Position numbers and translations under genes: made by a program
DNA from: Sipunculus nudus
Lineage: Eukaryota > Annelida > Sipuncula > Golfingiida > Sipunculidae
Reading direction: 5' to 3'
DNA: 64,000 nt
NCBI GenBank assembly: GCA_026874595.1
Contig: CM049307.1
Coordinates: 92,356,330-92,420,329 of the forward strand
In this document: positions 23,995-34,438 of the stretch, in pieces
Layout: each line of letters begins with the position of its first letter
How positions within the stretch are numbered: position 1 is the stretch's first letter
The notes under the pieces: generated by a model
The model's database searches: none
What the model saw: the letters and a program-made list of their open reading frames with translations, nothing else
Told to the model about the DNA's origin: nothing

Positions 23995-24365
23995 GTCAAT
24001 GGTCAAAATTATGACCACGGTAATCTGGGACCACATTCTCTGGGGACTGACCCTGTTCCGAAACGATGGTCAAAAATATGACCACGGTAATTTGTGGACC
24101 ACAATCCCCTGGGGCTCTGTTCCGAAACGATGGTCCAAATAATACCCAGTGTAAACTAGGACCTATATTGGCTGGGGTCTCTGTTCTGAATCAACGGTCA
24201 AAATTATGACCACGTTAAGGTGGGACTAAAATTCCCTGAACACACCGTTCTTTAAGATATTAGTTTCGTCAAGACAACTAGTCCCATGGCCTAATCCGAT
24301 ACAACGGTTATATTTATGCCACGGCCAAATATGAGACCACAATCCCTTGAGAGTACCGTTCTCTA
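23995..24365. repeat. Minisatellite, 64-67-bp units
   Basis: Units begin GGTCAAAATTATGACCACGG or close variants at 24001, 24068, 24132 and 24196, with a more diverged one at 24306. Within each unit GGTCAnnnTnATGACC is itself an inverted repeat, followed by GGGACCACAATCCCCTGGGG and CTCTGTTCCGAAACGAT. The array lies about 270 bp upstream of the promoter-like block at 24629-24760. Confidence 0.8.
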
Positions 24366-24628
24366 CCATAACAATACGTGACGTCATTTTTCTAAAACTG
24401 ACAGAGGAGTAAATTTTACCCAGATAAAGCCAAATTTTACCCAAATAAAACCCTGTGGAGATATTCCTTAATGTTCCCAGGGAGTTCTCCACCAGGTGGA
24501 GGAACCGATTATACTAGTAGCTCATTAAAAGAACCCTTATTCACCCGTCGGGCGGGCCCCCCTGGGAACACGACCCCTAATAAATGTAAACTCTGACCTG
24601 TCTTCCTGCACCGGACATGGGATATGCC

Positions 24629-24760
24629 ACCAATCAGCGGGCGGCCCGAGTATTTATAGGGCTCCGTAGCCAAGCAACTAGACGGACGGACGGCCTCGAC
24701 AAAGCTTGTGCACACGGCACAGCCTAACAAAAATGGCGCCGAATTCAAGTCTGACGACCC
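24629..24760 (+). promoter_or_regulatory. Promoter-like block (CCAAT, TATA-like, ATG)
   Basis: ACCAATCAGCGGG (CCAAT box) near 24630 is followed about 20 bp later by GAGTATTTATAGGGC, a TATA-like element, and about 80 bp later by AAAAATGGCGCC, an ATG in good Kozak context at 24733. The ATG frame runs 23 codons to a stop. A GT-type donor (AAAG then GTAGGATC) lies near 24809. GC is raised here. It could be the promoter and first exon of a host gene or a repeat-borne promoter; I cannot choose. Confidence 0.35.
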
Positions 24761-24956
24761 ACTTTCTTCAATCTACCATGATATTTGTAGTTATAAGCAA
24801 CTAGTTAAAGGTAGGATCCATATAACATACGGCTTGTTTCTTACTTTACACGCAATTAAACCCTATAAACGACACTTCGTTAGTTTACACACGTTTGCAT
24901 CAGAATGTAAACAAACACATCAACGGAGAGGTCACAGACCCGCATGTCTCAACTAA

Positions 24957-25605
24957 CGAATTAATATATGCAATTTGGTAAACACGTAACAAAGAACAAT
25001 TGCTATTCCTGCAAGTATATGCCACAAAGATGCATAAACTACTATATCAAAGATCCAGATGGCAAAACTCTAGCAAATTTAGACACTGACTATGCTTAAG
25101 ATGCCGATCATAGTTCGCTGACGCTGACAAGCAATATCTGCGAATAATTTTAATAATCTTCACGGATATCAGTGGCCAAGAAAAAAACTATGTATTATTA
25201 CTATATATGGTAATACCCTACCAGATAAAGTGAAAGTTAGACTAAAGTATTATCTACAGTTGTCCAACTATCCTAAGCTAAAGCCTCTACCATTTTAAAT
25301 AATAATAATAATAATATCTCTACTGACACCCTACACCCGTCTGACATCATCAGACGGCATTGGCAAAAATAATCGAAGTAATTATTCAGGAAGCCAGGGT
25401 CTTCTATCCCAAAGTTAAATCGTAAGGACCCACCCAGTACTTCAAAAATACTAATGATTCTGGTCAAAATTCTATGTAATCTAAACCATACACGTGGTAT
25501 GGTGACACGGTCCATTAACACCCTTTCCCGCATTAATCACGGTGAAGCTAAATTAATTAACTAGTGTATTCTACTGACTTGCCCAGTAAAACTGATTTTA
25601 TTACA
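24957..25605. other. Non-coding stretch
   Basis: Contains an (AAT)n run at 25299-25317. No gene motif seen; the 86-codon minus frame at 25273-25533 is unassigned. Confidence 0.45.
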
Positions 25606-25608
25606 ATA

Positions 25609-25660
<52 letters not shown>
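25606..25660. repeat. (TA)n microsatellite abutting an LTR end
   Basis: The TA run starts as ATATATATTATATATA and ends exactly where the A-type LTR begins (ACACGAGGACCGG at 25661). Confidence 0.95.
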
Positions 25661-25664
<4 letters not shown>

Positions 25665-26456
25665 GAGGACCGGTGGGCAACTAGATTTAAAATTGAAGTT
25701 TTCAAACAATCCAAATTAACTACAATTCCTCATAATTTCCATCTATTTTAAAAAAAGAGAGAAGGGAAGGACTGGTTAGGAAATTTAATCAGTCACACAC
25801 AACAACCATCCGCTGATCCAGTCACCTCCAAAGTCATGCATAATACATGTTTTATAGTTTAAACATTTAATTCTAATTTATTAAAATTATAATAAATTGA
25901 GGTTGATGAGAATGACCGCATCAAAGACAAGAAAGCTGAATTAATCTCTTAATCGCTAAAATACAATGAAATGACTGTAAATGATCGCATCAAAGTTGAG
26001 AAAATTGAATAAATCCTATATTATACCCGCTGTTTACAGTGGAAACCCCATACATTTCAAAAGTAAATGCTCAAAATTAAAAAAAAATAAAAATACACCT
26101 TATCATTAACAATAATTCACATGTGTCACCTAACCCCAGAGTTTAAGTCTACAGCTATTTAAAAAAAAACCTACATTAGTGCAGTTGAATCTGATAAACT
26201 GAACTACAAAGATTTCCTTGCTCAAAATTACTAAAAGTTCCTCCTAGTTCAAAATACTTGCAGCATTCCCCCTCACACTAATGCTTAAAGTCTAAGTTCC
26301 ATTAAAGGGTAAGTTATGTTACCAAAATGTAAATTCCCACAGAAATATCCTTCATAACTTTACATTTAACATGAATATATAGTTTACATGGATATATCCT
26401 TCTTGGCACTCGGCACCCCTCCCTCATTTACAGTTCACCGAATCACTGAAAGTTGA
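25661..26456 (-). mobile_element. Ty3/gypsy A-family LTR (3' LTR of a truncated copy)
   Basis: Nearly 800 bp aligns with 44287-45078, the 5' LTR of element A. Shared landmarks: GAGGACCGGTGGGCAACTA, GGAAGGACTGGTTAGGAAAT, ATGACCGCATCAAAGA (twice), TGGCACTCGGCA. On the minus strand it is preceded (26457-26960) by the C-terminal part of the element's extra ORF, so it is the 3' LTR of a copy whose remaining body is gone. Confidence 0.8.
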
Positions 26457-26985
26457 TGAAGAAACTGACGGATGACGATGAGTTCTGTTGATTCATGAGA
26501 TGAGAATGACGGCAAGGTGCGAAATACAAACGTCCAATTTATTGTTTTGGCTTTTGGCGTTTTTTTCCATAGTGGAAGAAAGTTTATTGAAACGATGAGC
26601 CAGGTCTTTTCATGTAGAGGAGTTTTGTTCCCTTTGAAGTATTATTCTGCTTTTTTTTTAGGAGGAGGGACGCTGCAGGTCTGGTTGTTTCTGATCCGCT
26701 CCGACAGCTTCTCCCTAGTTTGATGTAGCAGAGAGGTTTACGGCTTCGCCCGCGACTTCCGGACCGGTACTGGATCAGCTTTTGAAGCCTCTGTCAAGCT
26801 TTATGAGAAGGGACATTCGTCCTGGTGGAAGATTGGGACCACCGGCGGCTCAAAGGCACCCTCCGTCAGACTCTGGCACATAGTGGCAAATGTACGGGGA
26901 CTCGGGTTTCTGGGTAGCCGACTCCATAGTACTGTTCTTTGCTGCCGCTGCTTATACATTAGGGAATGTATATTGTAAATCACCC
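26457..26985 (-). pseudogene. C-terminal part of gypsy A extra ORF (third locus)
   Basis: Minus-strand translation matches element A at 38720-39120. Shared peptide pieces are PPVxPxFxxDECPFS, VPVxKSxAKPxxSLLxQTRE and KLxExIRxNQxxSxPPP, then, past the site of the hAT insertion in A, NQQxSSSSVS-like sequence. In-frame stops interrupt it. Here the hAT is absent, so this locus shows the uninterrupted arrangement. The zinc-finger part is not found at higher coordinates. Confidence 0.65.
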
Positions 26986-27411
26986 TTTCGTATATCTGGG
27001 TTTATTTAATTGAACTAACCTTACAAAATATTTTAACCCGTACCTTCTTAGGAGTTAATAACTATAAACCGGTTCTCTATGATTTCTATGTCAATTTCGC
27101 CCCTCTCTATTTTGGGCTTATTTAAATCACATTTTATGTTTGGACCCGTTTCATACACGGTTTTCGTGGCCTTTAAAAATCGTCTTTTTTAATTTCATTT
27201 ATAAAGGGCCTTTAATCTAAACATTATTATTTTTAGTCTGTATCCTCTAATTATGAAGGGATTAAAACGCAATGCAGGGTTATGTTTTTGTCGGTACATA
27301 AACGGGTTCTTTTGTGATGGTTTAATTTTTAAACACCGACTTAAAAATTTGCCTTGAACAGGGTTGTTTTAGTATCTGGGGCAATGAATTTCCTTTTCAT
27401 CAGGCAATTTT
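26986..27411. other. Non-coding stretch with a dispersed repeat piece
   Basis: 27041-27110 (AGGAGTTAATAACTATAAACCGG and following) resembles 29283-29355 (GGGTTATTAACTATAAACC...). No gene seen. Confidence 0.45.
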
Positions 27412-27788
27412 TTATTTCACGTATAGGTGAATTGTGTTGTGTTTTTTTTTCAGTGACAAAACATATCTGAACCGTGTGTTGGACTGGAAAGGCCTTTGGT
27501 TCATTGTGGCTTTATTCTCCGTGACTATAAGCCACCGGGGATTGCGAAGGAGATGCCGGGCCACATACCGCTCCTTGTAAATAATGTTCTCCCAGAAGGT
27601 CCCCTGTGGCGTCTCAATCAAAAAAGTTGACTTTTGTGTCGCCTCCATCTACCGGGCCGCCGTTGGTTTCTGATTGGACCTCCTCTCCCTCCAAAATATA
27701 GCCGCCTCCTAAAGCGTTTAAGCTCAATAGGAGACCTCTCCTGCGGCTCCTGATAGGTTTTAAAGAATTCCTCCCGCACCTTTGCCAT
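27412..27788 (-). pseudogene. Unrecognised basic protein, two overlapping frames
   Basis: A locally GC-rich block. One minus frame from ATG 27788 runs 56 codons and is rich in Arg (KRFRRRLYFGG, RRPGRWRR); a second, 27648-27412, gives ETPQGTFWENIIYKERYVAR and further protein-like sequence. They overlap near 27640 and would fit a single protein with a frameshift. I do not recognise it. A CCAATCAG sequence lies near 27672. It may be part of a mobile element or a host pseudogene. Confidence 0.3.
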
Positions 27789-28059
27789 CCGTGCTTTTCT
27801 CCCCGATGTTGCCTTTAAGCTCCTGGCCGGCTTCTGTTCGAAGACCCTTTCCTCACTGTAGATGTAGTCTAAACAGGTTTTTTCTTTTGACTTTTTATGT
27901 TACTGCATGCCGTCATGGTCAAGATTGGCCTCAGTGTATTTCACAAATTGTCACCATTGGTTGCTGATGTGCGTGAGTCGGTCACATTGACAATAGTCAC
28001 ACACACTCACGCTCGTTGCCCTCAGATAATTTCAGTAAAAAGCGATTACCGCCGCCCTT

Positions 28060-28548
28060 GTGCAAATATCTGATTTCTCCAGTAGCAAACGATCCATAGT
28101 TTATTTAACATATAGACAGCTGAGGGCATCTTATATGGGTATTAACCATGTTGTTAAAACAGGTTTTCATCTTTTGACTAATGTGATTTGGAGCATGCAT
28201 CTTGTTCCATTTAGCGTGTTTCAGACAACGCCTGCAGTTGTTTGGCTATTTCGATCGTGCCTGCATCCTGTTAAGGTGAAGATTGGCCTCAATGTATTTC
28301 ACATGGTCATAAATGGTCTGACAAGTTCTACAGTTGACTCGTTTTACAGTACGGAGTACTTTCTGTTGGGTACTGATGTGCTAAATGTACTCTTCACGTG
28401 TTCACAGACTTGCATGTTTCAGTGTTCTGTATTTCGTCAAAACTTTGATCCAAGTCAGTATTCTTATTATTTTGAATACCTTGCCATTAAAGATCAAGAT
28501 ATAATCATTGAACAGTTTTTGTTTCGTACCCAGCCATTCTCTGTTTGA
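28060..28548 (+). CDS. Hypothetical 162-codon ORF
   Basis: One of the longest uninterrupted frames outside the hAT gene, with no motif, signal peptide or repeat I recognise. Parts of its nucleotide sequence (near 28155-28315) resemble 27866-27965, for example AAGATTGGCCTCA(A/G)TGTATTTCACA, suggesting a repeated non-coding source. Chance origin is likely. Confidence 0.15.
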   Translation: MQISDFSSSKRSIVYLTYRQLRASYMGINHVVKTGFHLLTNVIWSMHLVPFSVFQTTPAVVWLFRSCLHPVKVKIGLNVFHMVINGLTSSTVDSFYSTEYFLLGTDVLNVLFTCSQTCMFQCSVFRQNFDPSQYSYYFEYLAIKDQDIIIEQFLFRTQPFSV

Positions 28549-28670
28549 TATACCGCTGGTGACTATATATTATGGGGGTGGTTCTGAAACACCGAGATTA
28601 CGAACTAAAACGCAAAATACGGTGCCGTGTTTAGCATTCTTTCCAAAAAAAAAAAAAATGTCGGAAAGTA

Positions 28671-28684
28671 CCCCCCCCCCCCCC
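28671..28684. repeat. Poly-C tract preceded by poly-A
   Basis: A14-type run at 28645-28658 then a 14-base C run. Confidence 0.9.
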
Positions 28685-29119
28685 AGCGCACACCATTTGT
28701 CGGTGTTACCTGTGATCCCTTCTGGTAACTTCTAACAAAAACTTGTTCGTCAATCAATCTCTTAATTGGTATTTGTAACTTTCGACATTCCCATGAAATC
28801 TGTTAAAAGCAATGAAATACTCGCTCTGACACCTGTTGGAGAGAAGAAACATTTTTGTTTTTTATAGGTTTCTTGTAAACACAGCCAAATACAGACGGAA
28901 TGAACTTAGTTTCACGTACCAGTTTCCTGAAATTACGTTGTACATGTAAAACATTAGATTGGTCTTCTTTATTGGTTATGCCACTCAAATATTAATCATG
29001 TTCTGCCTAACAGGCGACAGTGTGTGGATCATCCTCTTCACAAGAAGGTCGCATTACATTCAACAGGAATGGCATGAGACCGCTGCACATATTTAAGGTT
29101 CAGTTTTACCTTCTTTTCT

Positions 29120-29122
<3 letters not shown>

Positions 29123-29179
<57 letters not shown>
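29123..29179. repeat. (AT)n microsatellite, 57 bp
   Basis: Perfect AT run. Confidence 0.97.
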
Positions 29180-29181
<2 letters not shown>

Positions 29182-29419
29182 AGTAAAGGTTTATAAATTA
29201 AGTCGGATGTATGTATTCCAAATCGCCCCTAGTACTTTATCTGCATGGAATCATAAACTAACCGTGTAGTCCATTTTAGCCCATGCCTCTTTAAGGGGTT
29301 ATTAACTATAAACCGGCCCTGTATTGTTTTTTGGGTCAATTTTTCGTCTATTTAGTCGGGTATTTCAGAATAAACAATGGTGTATTTTTGCAGCGGTGCT
29401 GTGAGTTTATTATTAGTCA

Positions 29420-29470
29420 CATGAACAAAACCTAAGGTTATCTAATGCTCTCTCTTTTGTGAAAGTGTGA
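29420..29470 (+). repeat. Dispersed repeat piece, also at 3721-3770
   Basis: ATGAACAAAACCTAAGGTTA then TCTAATGCTCTCTCTTTTGT; see the partner at 3721. Confidence 0.6.
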
Positions 29471-29519
29471 TAGAATATATCGGTGTCTGATAACCATATA
29501 TGTATACTTGATGATTCTG

Positions 29520-30432
29520 TGTTAAGGTTTGACGTCGATGTTGTCGCTGCTTTCTAAGTCCCTGTTGTTTCTGCCGATGATGTGTAGGCATACTCTGATG
29601 ATGTTGGTGGCTATGTAACGGCTGTTCCTTCCGATGACGTGTTTGTTTATATTGATGTTGTCGTTGGTTTTTATGTAACTGTTGTTTCTGCCGATGATAT
29701 CTTGCTTTATTTTGATGTTGTTGTTTGTTGCTATTTAATTGTTTCTGCCGAAGATATCTTTACATCCTAATGTTGAGTTGGTTGCTATGTAACAACTATT
29801 TCTGCCGATGGTGTCTTGGTTTATTCTGATGTTGTCGTTGGATGCTATGTAACGACTGTTTCTACCGATACTGTCTTGGTTTATTCAGATGATGTCGTTG
29901 GTTGCTATGTAACAACTATTTCTGCCGTTGGTGTCTTGGTTTATTCTGATGTTGTCGTTGGATGCTATGTAACGGCTGTTTCTACCGATAATGTCTTGGT
30001 TTATTCAGATGATGTCGTCGGTTGCATTCTAACAGCTGTTTCTGCCGATGATGTGTTGGTACATTCTGATGTTGTCGTTGGATGCTATGTAACGGCTATT
30101 TCTGCCGATGATCTCTTGTAGCTTTCTGATGTTGTCGTTGGATGCTATGTAACAACTATTTTTGCCGATGGTGTCTTGGTTTATTCTGATGTTGTCGTTG
30201 GATGCTATGTAACGGCTGTTTCTACCGATAATGTCTTTGTTTATTCAGATGATATCATAGGTTGCATTCTAACAGCTGTTTCTGCCGATGATGTCTTGGT
30301 TTATTCTGATGTTGTCGTTGGCTGCTATGTAACTGTTGTTTCTGCCGTTGATGTCTTGGTTATTTCTGATGTTATCGTTGGTTGCTATGTAACTGTTGTT
30401 TCTGCCGTTGATGTCTTGGTTAATTCTGCTAT
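29520..30432 (+). repeat. 60-bp minisatellite, about 15 units, coding-compatible
   Basis: Units of 60 bp with core TGATGTTGTCGTTGG then TGCTATGTAAC and TTTCTGCCGATGATG. Since 60 is divisible by three, most units keep one frame and encode variants of VYSDVVVGCYVTAVSADDVL. The first ~5 units (29520-29815) have indels and stops. A higher-order pattern is visible: a two-unit block at about 29939-30058 is repeated almost exactly at 30179-30298, 240 bp later. Confidence 0.95.
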
Positions 30433-30574
30433 TGTTCTTTTTTTGTGTCTTCTCTTGTTTATCTTTGTTTTCTTACTTGCTTTCTCTTCGGTTTTGGTTT
30501 ACATGTTTTTTGTTTTGTTGCGAATCTTCTTCGAGCTAAAGATAATTGCGATGATCGCGGGAGCCTCGGTTTAA
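29816..30574 (+). pseudogene. Repeat ORF with C-terminal membrane segment
   Basis: The frame is open from 29816 to 30574 except for one TAG at about 30119, where other units have a sense codon. It holds about ten copies of the 20-residue unit, then leaves the array into a very hydrophobic tail (AIVLFLCLLLFIFVFLLAF and a further hydrophobic stretch) that could be one or two membrane spans, ending GASV. Differences between units are a mix of silent and replacement changes, so coding selection is not evident. It may be a minisatellite that happens to stay open, or a decayed repeat-protein gene. Confidence 0.3.
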
Positions 30575-32454
30575 TTCAGCGTTGCTGAATAAAATTAATA
30601 ATTTAATTGGGTCAAGTTCAATAAAGTGTCAAGTAAGGTCTACGTTGGAATGATAAATGATAAAATTGGGTTTAAAAGTGTTTTATGTGGAATGGGTTTA
30701 CATAATTTTAGGGGAAATGTCATTTATTCGTGCATATCACACCTACATACACTTAATTAAAAGATGAAAAGTTCCAGTAAGTTTTAGAATTCTTCTTGGT
30801 TTTGAAAGTTGTACAAGACTTTTGTGAACAACAGACCATTAACTTTGGAATTTAGTACAATATTCATAGATCTAAAACAATGAGGCCTTCAACACTGGCA
30901 AAGTTTCCAGCCATTCATTTCCCTGGAAAAACACCCCCATGACATATGTCTACACCTGTGGACAGATGTCTACACCCTCGGACAGATGTCCACATCCCTG
31001 CATGAGCACATGCAAATTGTGGACAGAACGGTCCACGTCACCTATTTACGGAAAAATCATAATTATGATGTTTCAAGTTTTGGTCTTTATTGATGTGTTA
31101 AATAAAATCCAATACCTGAACGTAAGAAACTCTTCTACCTTTGGGCCTTCAGCAAGACTGCTATAGACAGCAGTCCAAGCTCGTTTGAACGCTGAGTGGT
31201 CCGTATCGTTGTTCACAAGCGGGCCACGCCCCCTTGACTTTATTTTACTGTACTTGTTTCGTATAAGAGACTAAAATATCTAATTTTTATATTGTTAAAT
31301 TAATAAAATATCTATTGGCCAAGCCAATACCTACATTTGGCTGTTGAGAGGGCCGGTCTGGTCTGCAATGACCGATGGTCAGAAGCCAATAGACCAGAAT
31401 GAATTTCAGACGAAGAATAATTGTTCTTATAACCCCTACAGACATAATATTATTGATTTGTTTCCTTGATGTTTACCTTTCAATTTCTAAAAATTACAAT
31501 CAGTCTCAAATTTTATTATACTACTCCCCTATGGGAAATATTTTTCCGTGAAATGAATCTTATATATAGATTACCAGAACGGACCTGTTTCCTGATTACC
31601 CTGTCTCCTGTTAAGCCAATCTTACATCTGGTCCGGTGTGTCCGTACAATTGACTGAAAATTTAAAATATTTAGTTTTTCTGTAATTATATATATTAACT
31701 AACAGCAAAGTTTCTGTACAATCTATAAATCAGTCCAGTATTGTATTGAGGTTACAGTCCATCTGGTAATCAATAGTATTGGTAATTCCTCTTCTTTTCT
31801 TCCTTTCACCAGTAGCGTCGTTTTTGGAGTTTTATCCCTCATGATACCGGTACTGTGTCCTCTCACCAACACTCTACTTCCGTGCTTTTCTTGTGGGTAT
31901 AGACTCGCTGTCGCCGTCACTGGTGGGACTCCTTTCTCGTTTCTTGGTCGTCTCTACTCATTATCAAGACGATGACCAAGCATTTACAAACTGCATGATT
32001 TTGTAGTTAATTTAGCGACCCAGAGAAGAATTCCTCCTTTGTTGAAATGTTGAGGAATATACTAGGCCTACAAAGAGTTAACAAAAAATTATAATGATAA
32101 GTAATATAATAATAATGATAATAATAATAATAATGGTAGCACACGGGCAATGTCGGACGCAGACCTCACATCAACTTTGAGTTTCTTCTGTGCAGATCCC
32201 GGCCGAACGGTTTTACTCGGCAGACCGGGACATATTGTAATTTGCTATAATTATGTACTTTCAGTCTATGTTTTTTTTTTTGTTTTTCAGGATGGCCTTA
32301 TTAAAGGTGTTATCCTTGTTAATAATTAATATTTCTAAATAATAAATTATTTAATGTTTATTAAAATTCCCTTCATCTTCGTGGGGTTCAAGAGTGTAAA
32401 CATAGACCATGTTTCTAATACAAGTATAACAATTCATCAATAAAGTTTGAATAT
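30575..32454. other. Non-coding stretch with small tandem repeats
   Basis: A 20-bp direct repeat (ATGTCTACACCTGTGGACAG and variants) occurs three times at 30944-31003. An (AAT)n-like run is at 32104-32136. The minus frame 31723-31920 (65 codons) is unassigned. Confidence 0.5.
32104..32136. repeat. (AAT)n microsatellite, imperfect
   Basis: AATAATAATGATAATAATAA-type run. Confidence 0.9.
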
Positions 32455-33050
32455 TGTTACGCGCCGCCCGCCGGCTCTGGCATGTGAGGCTCGCCGGGCC
32501 GTTACCCATGGGTCCGCCGGCGGCGCGCAAAGGGGGCGAGGGGAAATTTTATACCGCCACCCGACTACAAAAATCTAAAATCTTAAAGATATTACAATGT
32601 ATCTGTGTCCCGTTATGGTATATAGTTAGAATAAATAATTAATAGAGAAAAGGAAGGGGGGTGGGGGTAACCAGGAGGGAAAATATTAAATCTGGAGCAG
32701 GCATACATACAAACTTTCCTAATCATTCCATTTGATTATTAGAAAGACATAATAAATTTAACATGTTTAATTATATAACAATTATTATTTACAAGGCTCA
32801 GTTTAACTATTTTACATTATATTTTATAAACCTTAAAACCTTCAGAAATATCCACAAAATGGTATGATATGACCGCATCAAATATGATTTATATTTCAAC
32901 TATGTGCCTAGTACACATTTATAACTTATGTGGTATTTTTCTAATAAAAAGACACTAACTGCCATAACTAGTACTATATGATTAATTATTATAATTATTA
33001 TATAAAATCCACGTGATTATCTGACATTTCTATAATTAGGCTTGCTTGCT
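32455..33050 (+). repeat. GC-hairpin dispersed repeat, copy 1 (possible solo LTR)
   Basis: About 600 bp aligned with 53259-53874. It starts TGTTACGCGCCGCCCGCCGG; a matching GCCGGCGGCGCGC at about 32515-32528 folds back on it, giving a strong GC hairpin. The rest is AT-rich, with shared blocks such as CTGTGTCCCGTTATGGTAT, CAGGCATACATACAA, TATCCACAAAATGGTATGA and GATTATCTGACATTTCTATA. TG start and CA end in copy 2 suggest a solo LTR, but no matching internal region is present. Confidence 0.7.
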
Positions 33051-33099
33051 AGCTCGTTTGAGCTTGGATCTGCCGCTCAGGTGCAATTCCGAACACAAA

Positions 33100-33760
33100 G
33101 CCGAAAGCCGCGTCCGATTATTATGCCGGGGATGTGCGCCAGGTGAGGCGCCACATGTCATTCATGACGGATTGTTTAGTGCATTGCTACCAGGGCGACC
33201 ACACAATCTGCAAGCGCATGTCTTTTGTGTGTGCACGCATGCATGTGAAACCCTGGTTCGCGCTTGGACAGTCGCATATGAAAAATCTTTTGAGATGCGG
33301 CTGGAGGACCGGGACCTGGATTGTTCAATGATTGTCTGAAATACAGGCTAGGGGCGCGCGTAATAAGGCAAATAGACGCTCTGAGGTTTACACAGAAAGC
33401 TGAAGCTGTTGACCGCAACTTCACTGCTTCCCTTCCGAAGAGCGTCACATTCGCCAGACACTACTCGGGACGCATACACGCGTCAGTCGCCCGCGTAAAC
33501 CGCGGCCTACGGCAGTCATTTTTGATGAAGTCAGGTTTGTCGGCGGGAACCTTCCCGCCGGGACAAAATGCGTCAGGGAACTGACAAACCTTCAGCGTCG
33601 CTCACAGAGGAAAAGAGAATACAGGGGCAGCCGCATAGCCAAAATGCGGCGCTGTCAAAAAAGGCTGCGGATGTATGACCTATATGATGACAAAAAGGCC
33701 CAGCAGGGATATCAGCAGGGATGATGCTACGTGATGGATCCAGTAAAAAGTACAGGGCTT
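33100..33760 (+). pseudogene. Decayed transposon-type protein of unnamed family
   Basis: Three plus-strand frames succeed each other. The first (33134-33331) has CLVHCYQGDHTIC with a following FVC, a His/Cys cluster. The second (33321-33584) has YRLGARVIRQ, then TQKAEAVDRNFTASLPKSVT and SGRIHASVARVNRG. A third frame near 33585-33725 has LQRRSQRKREYR and KMRRCQKRLRMYDLYD. This order, with the TQKxEAVNR...PKxVTFxRNxxGRxHxAV pattern, is what I recall from a family of mollusc and cnidarian transposon-linked proteins without a common name. GC is far above the surroundings. Frameshifts make it a pseudogene. Confidence 0.45.
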
Positions 33761-34084
33761 CCACTGATCATACTTATGCCACGAGGCGGAGCCACTAGTT
33801 GGTTTTATATAACTAGATTGATCTACCCAAGTGGGAGGCGCAAGTTAATATCTCACTCGCTCGTACCTGTTTAATCATGCGTATATCACGTTCGTGATGG
33901 TACGGTTTTATGTTAAATGTATTTTTCATAGTTTTTTATATGATTATTTATTTATATCCAGCTTGGTCTTAGCATAGTAAACATTATATATAAACACAAA
34001 GACATTTTGTTTCATGTGATTTTTATTATGAATGTGTCATTTGTGTTCCTTGGTGATAAAAAAAAAACAAAAAAAAAAAAGAAA
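33761..34084. other. Spacer
   Basis: Mostly AT-rich, ending in an A-rich run (34058-34080). No gene seen. Confidence 0.5.
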
Positions 34085-34438
34085 TTAAAGAAGGCAATAA
34101 GGCTGATGATGCTTGGTGCATGTACCTTGTTCTGCTAATGTGGTTCTAAGACCAAATGTTATACTCGAACGCAAAGTTTGTTGTGGCACAGATGGGAAAC
34201 ATCCAAACGTTTCGGTACCGTTCTCGTCCTGACGTGGCAATTCTTCAAGCATGTTTTCCGCCATATACATCAAACGGTGAACATGAATTTCGACGCTTTG
34301 GCCCGGAAACGGATTCCGTATCCTTCCATAACCTGTACCCTGCTTGACAGCACCCTGCCACAAGCGGCACCTATGCGGTCCGGCCGCCGGGGAAACTTTG
34401 CTGAGGATGCGCTGTCTGATATCCCCGTAACGATCCAT
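34085..34438 (-). pseudogene. Zinc-binding His-Me finger (homing-type) endonuclease, frameshifted
   Basis: From MDRYGDI (ATG at 34436-34438) the frame gives CRLWQGAVKQGTGYGRI and then VHRLMYM, matching the zinc-binding loop endonuclease domain (I-PpoI-like, ββα-metal fold): CxLWxGxxxxxGYGxI...HRxxY. Near 34205 the frame shifts by one and the other frame reads DVSHLCHNKLCV then HLVLEP, the motif that holds the catalytic His and zinc ligands; a stop falls between CV and HL. The first frame then returns with GTCTKHHQPYCLL, the typical Cys/His C-terminus. Full length would be about 117 residues, the usual size of the stand-alone animal proteins of this family. Two frameshifts and stops make it inactive. 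Confidence 0.75.

Noticed and set aside
29520-30432. CRISPR-like array
   Set aside because: Units are contiguous 60-bp repeats without unique spacers, in a eukaryotic context; a minisatellite explains it.
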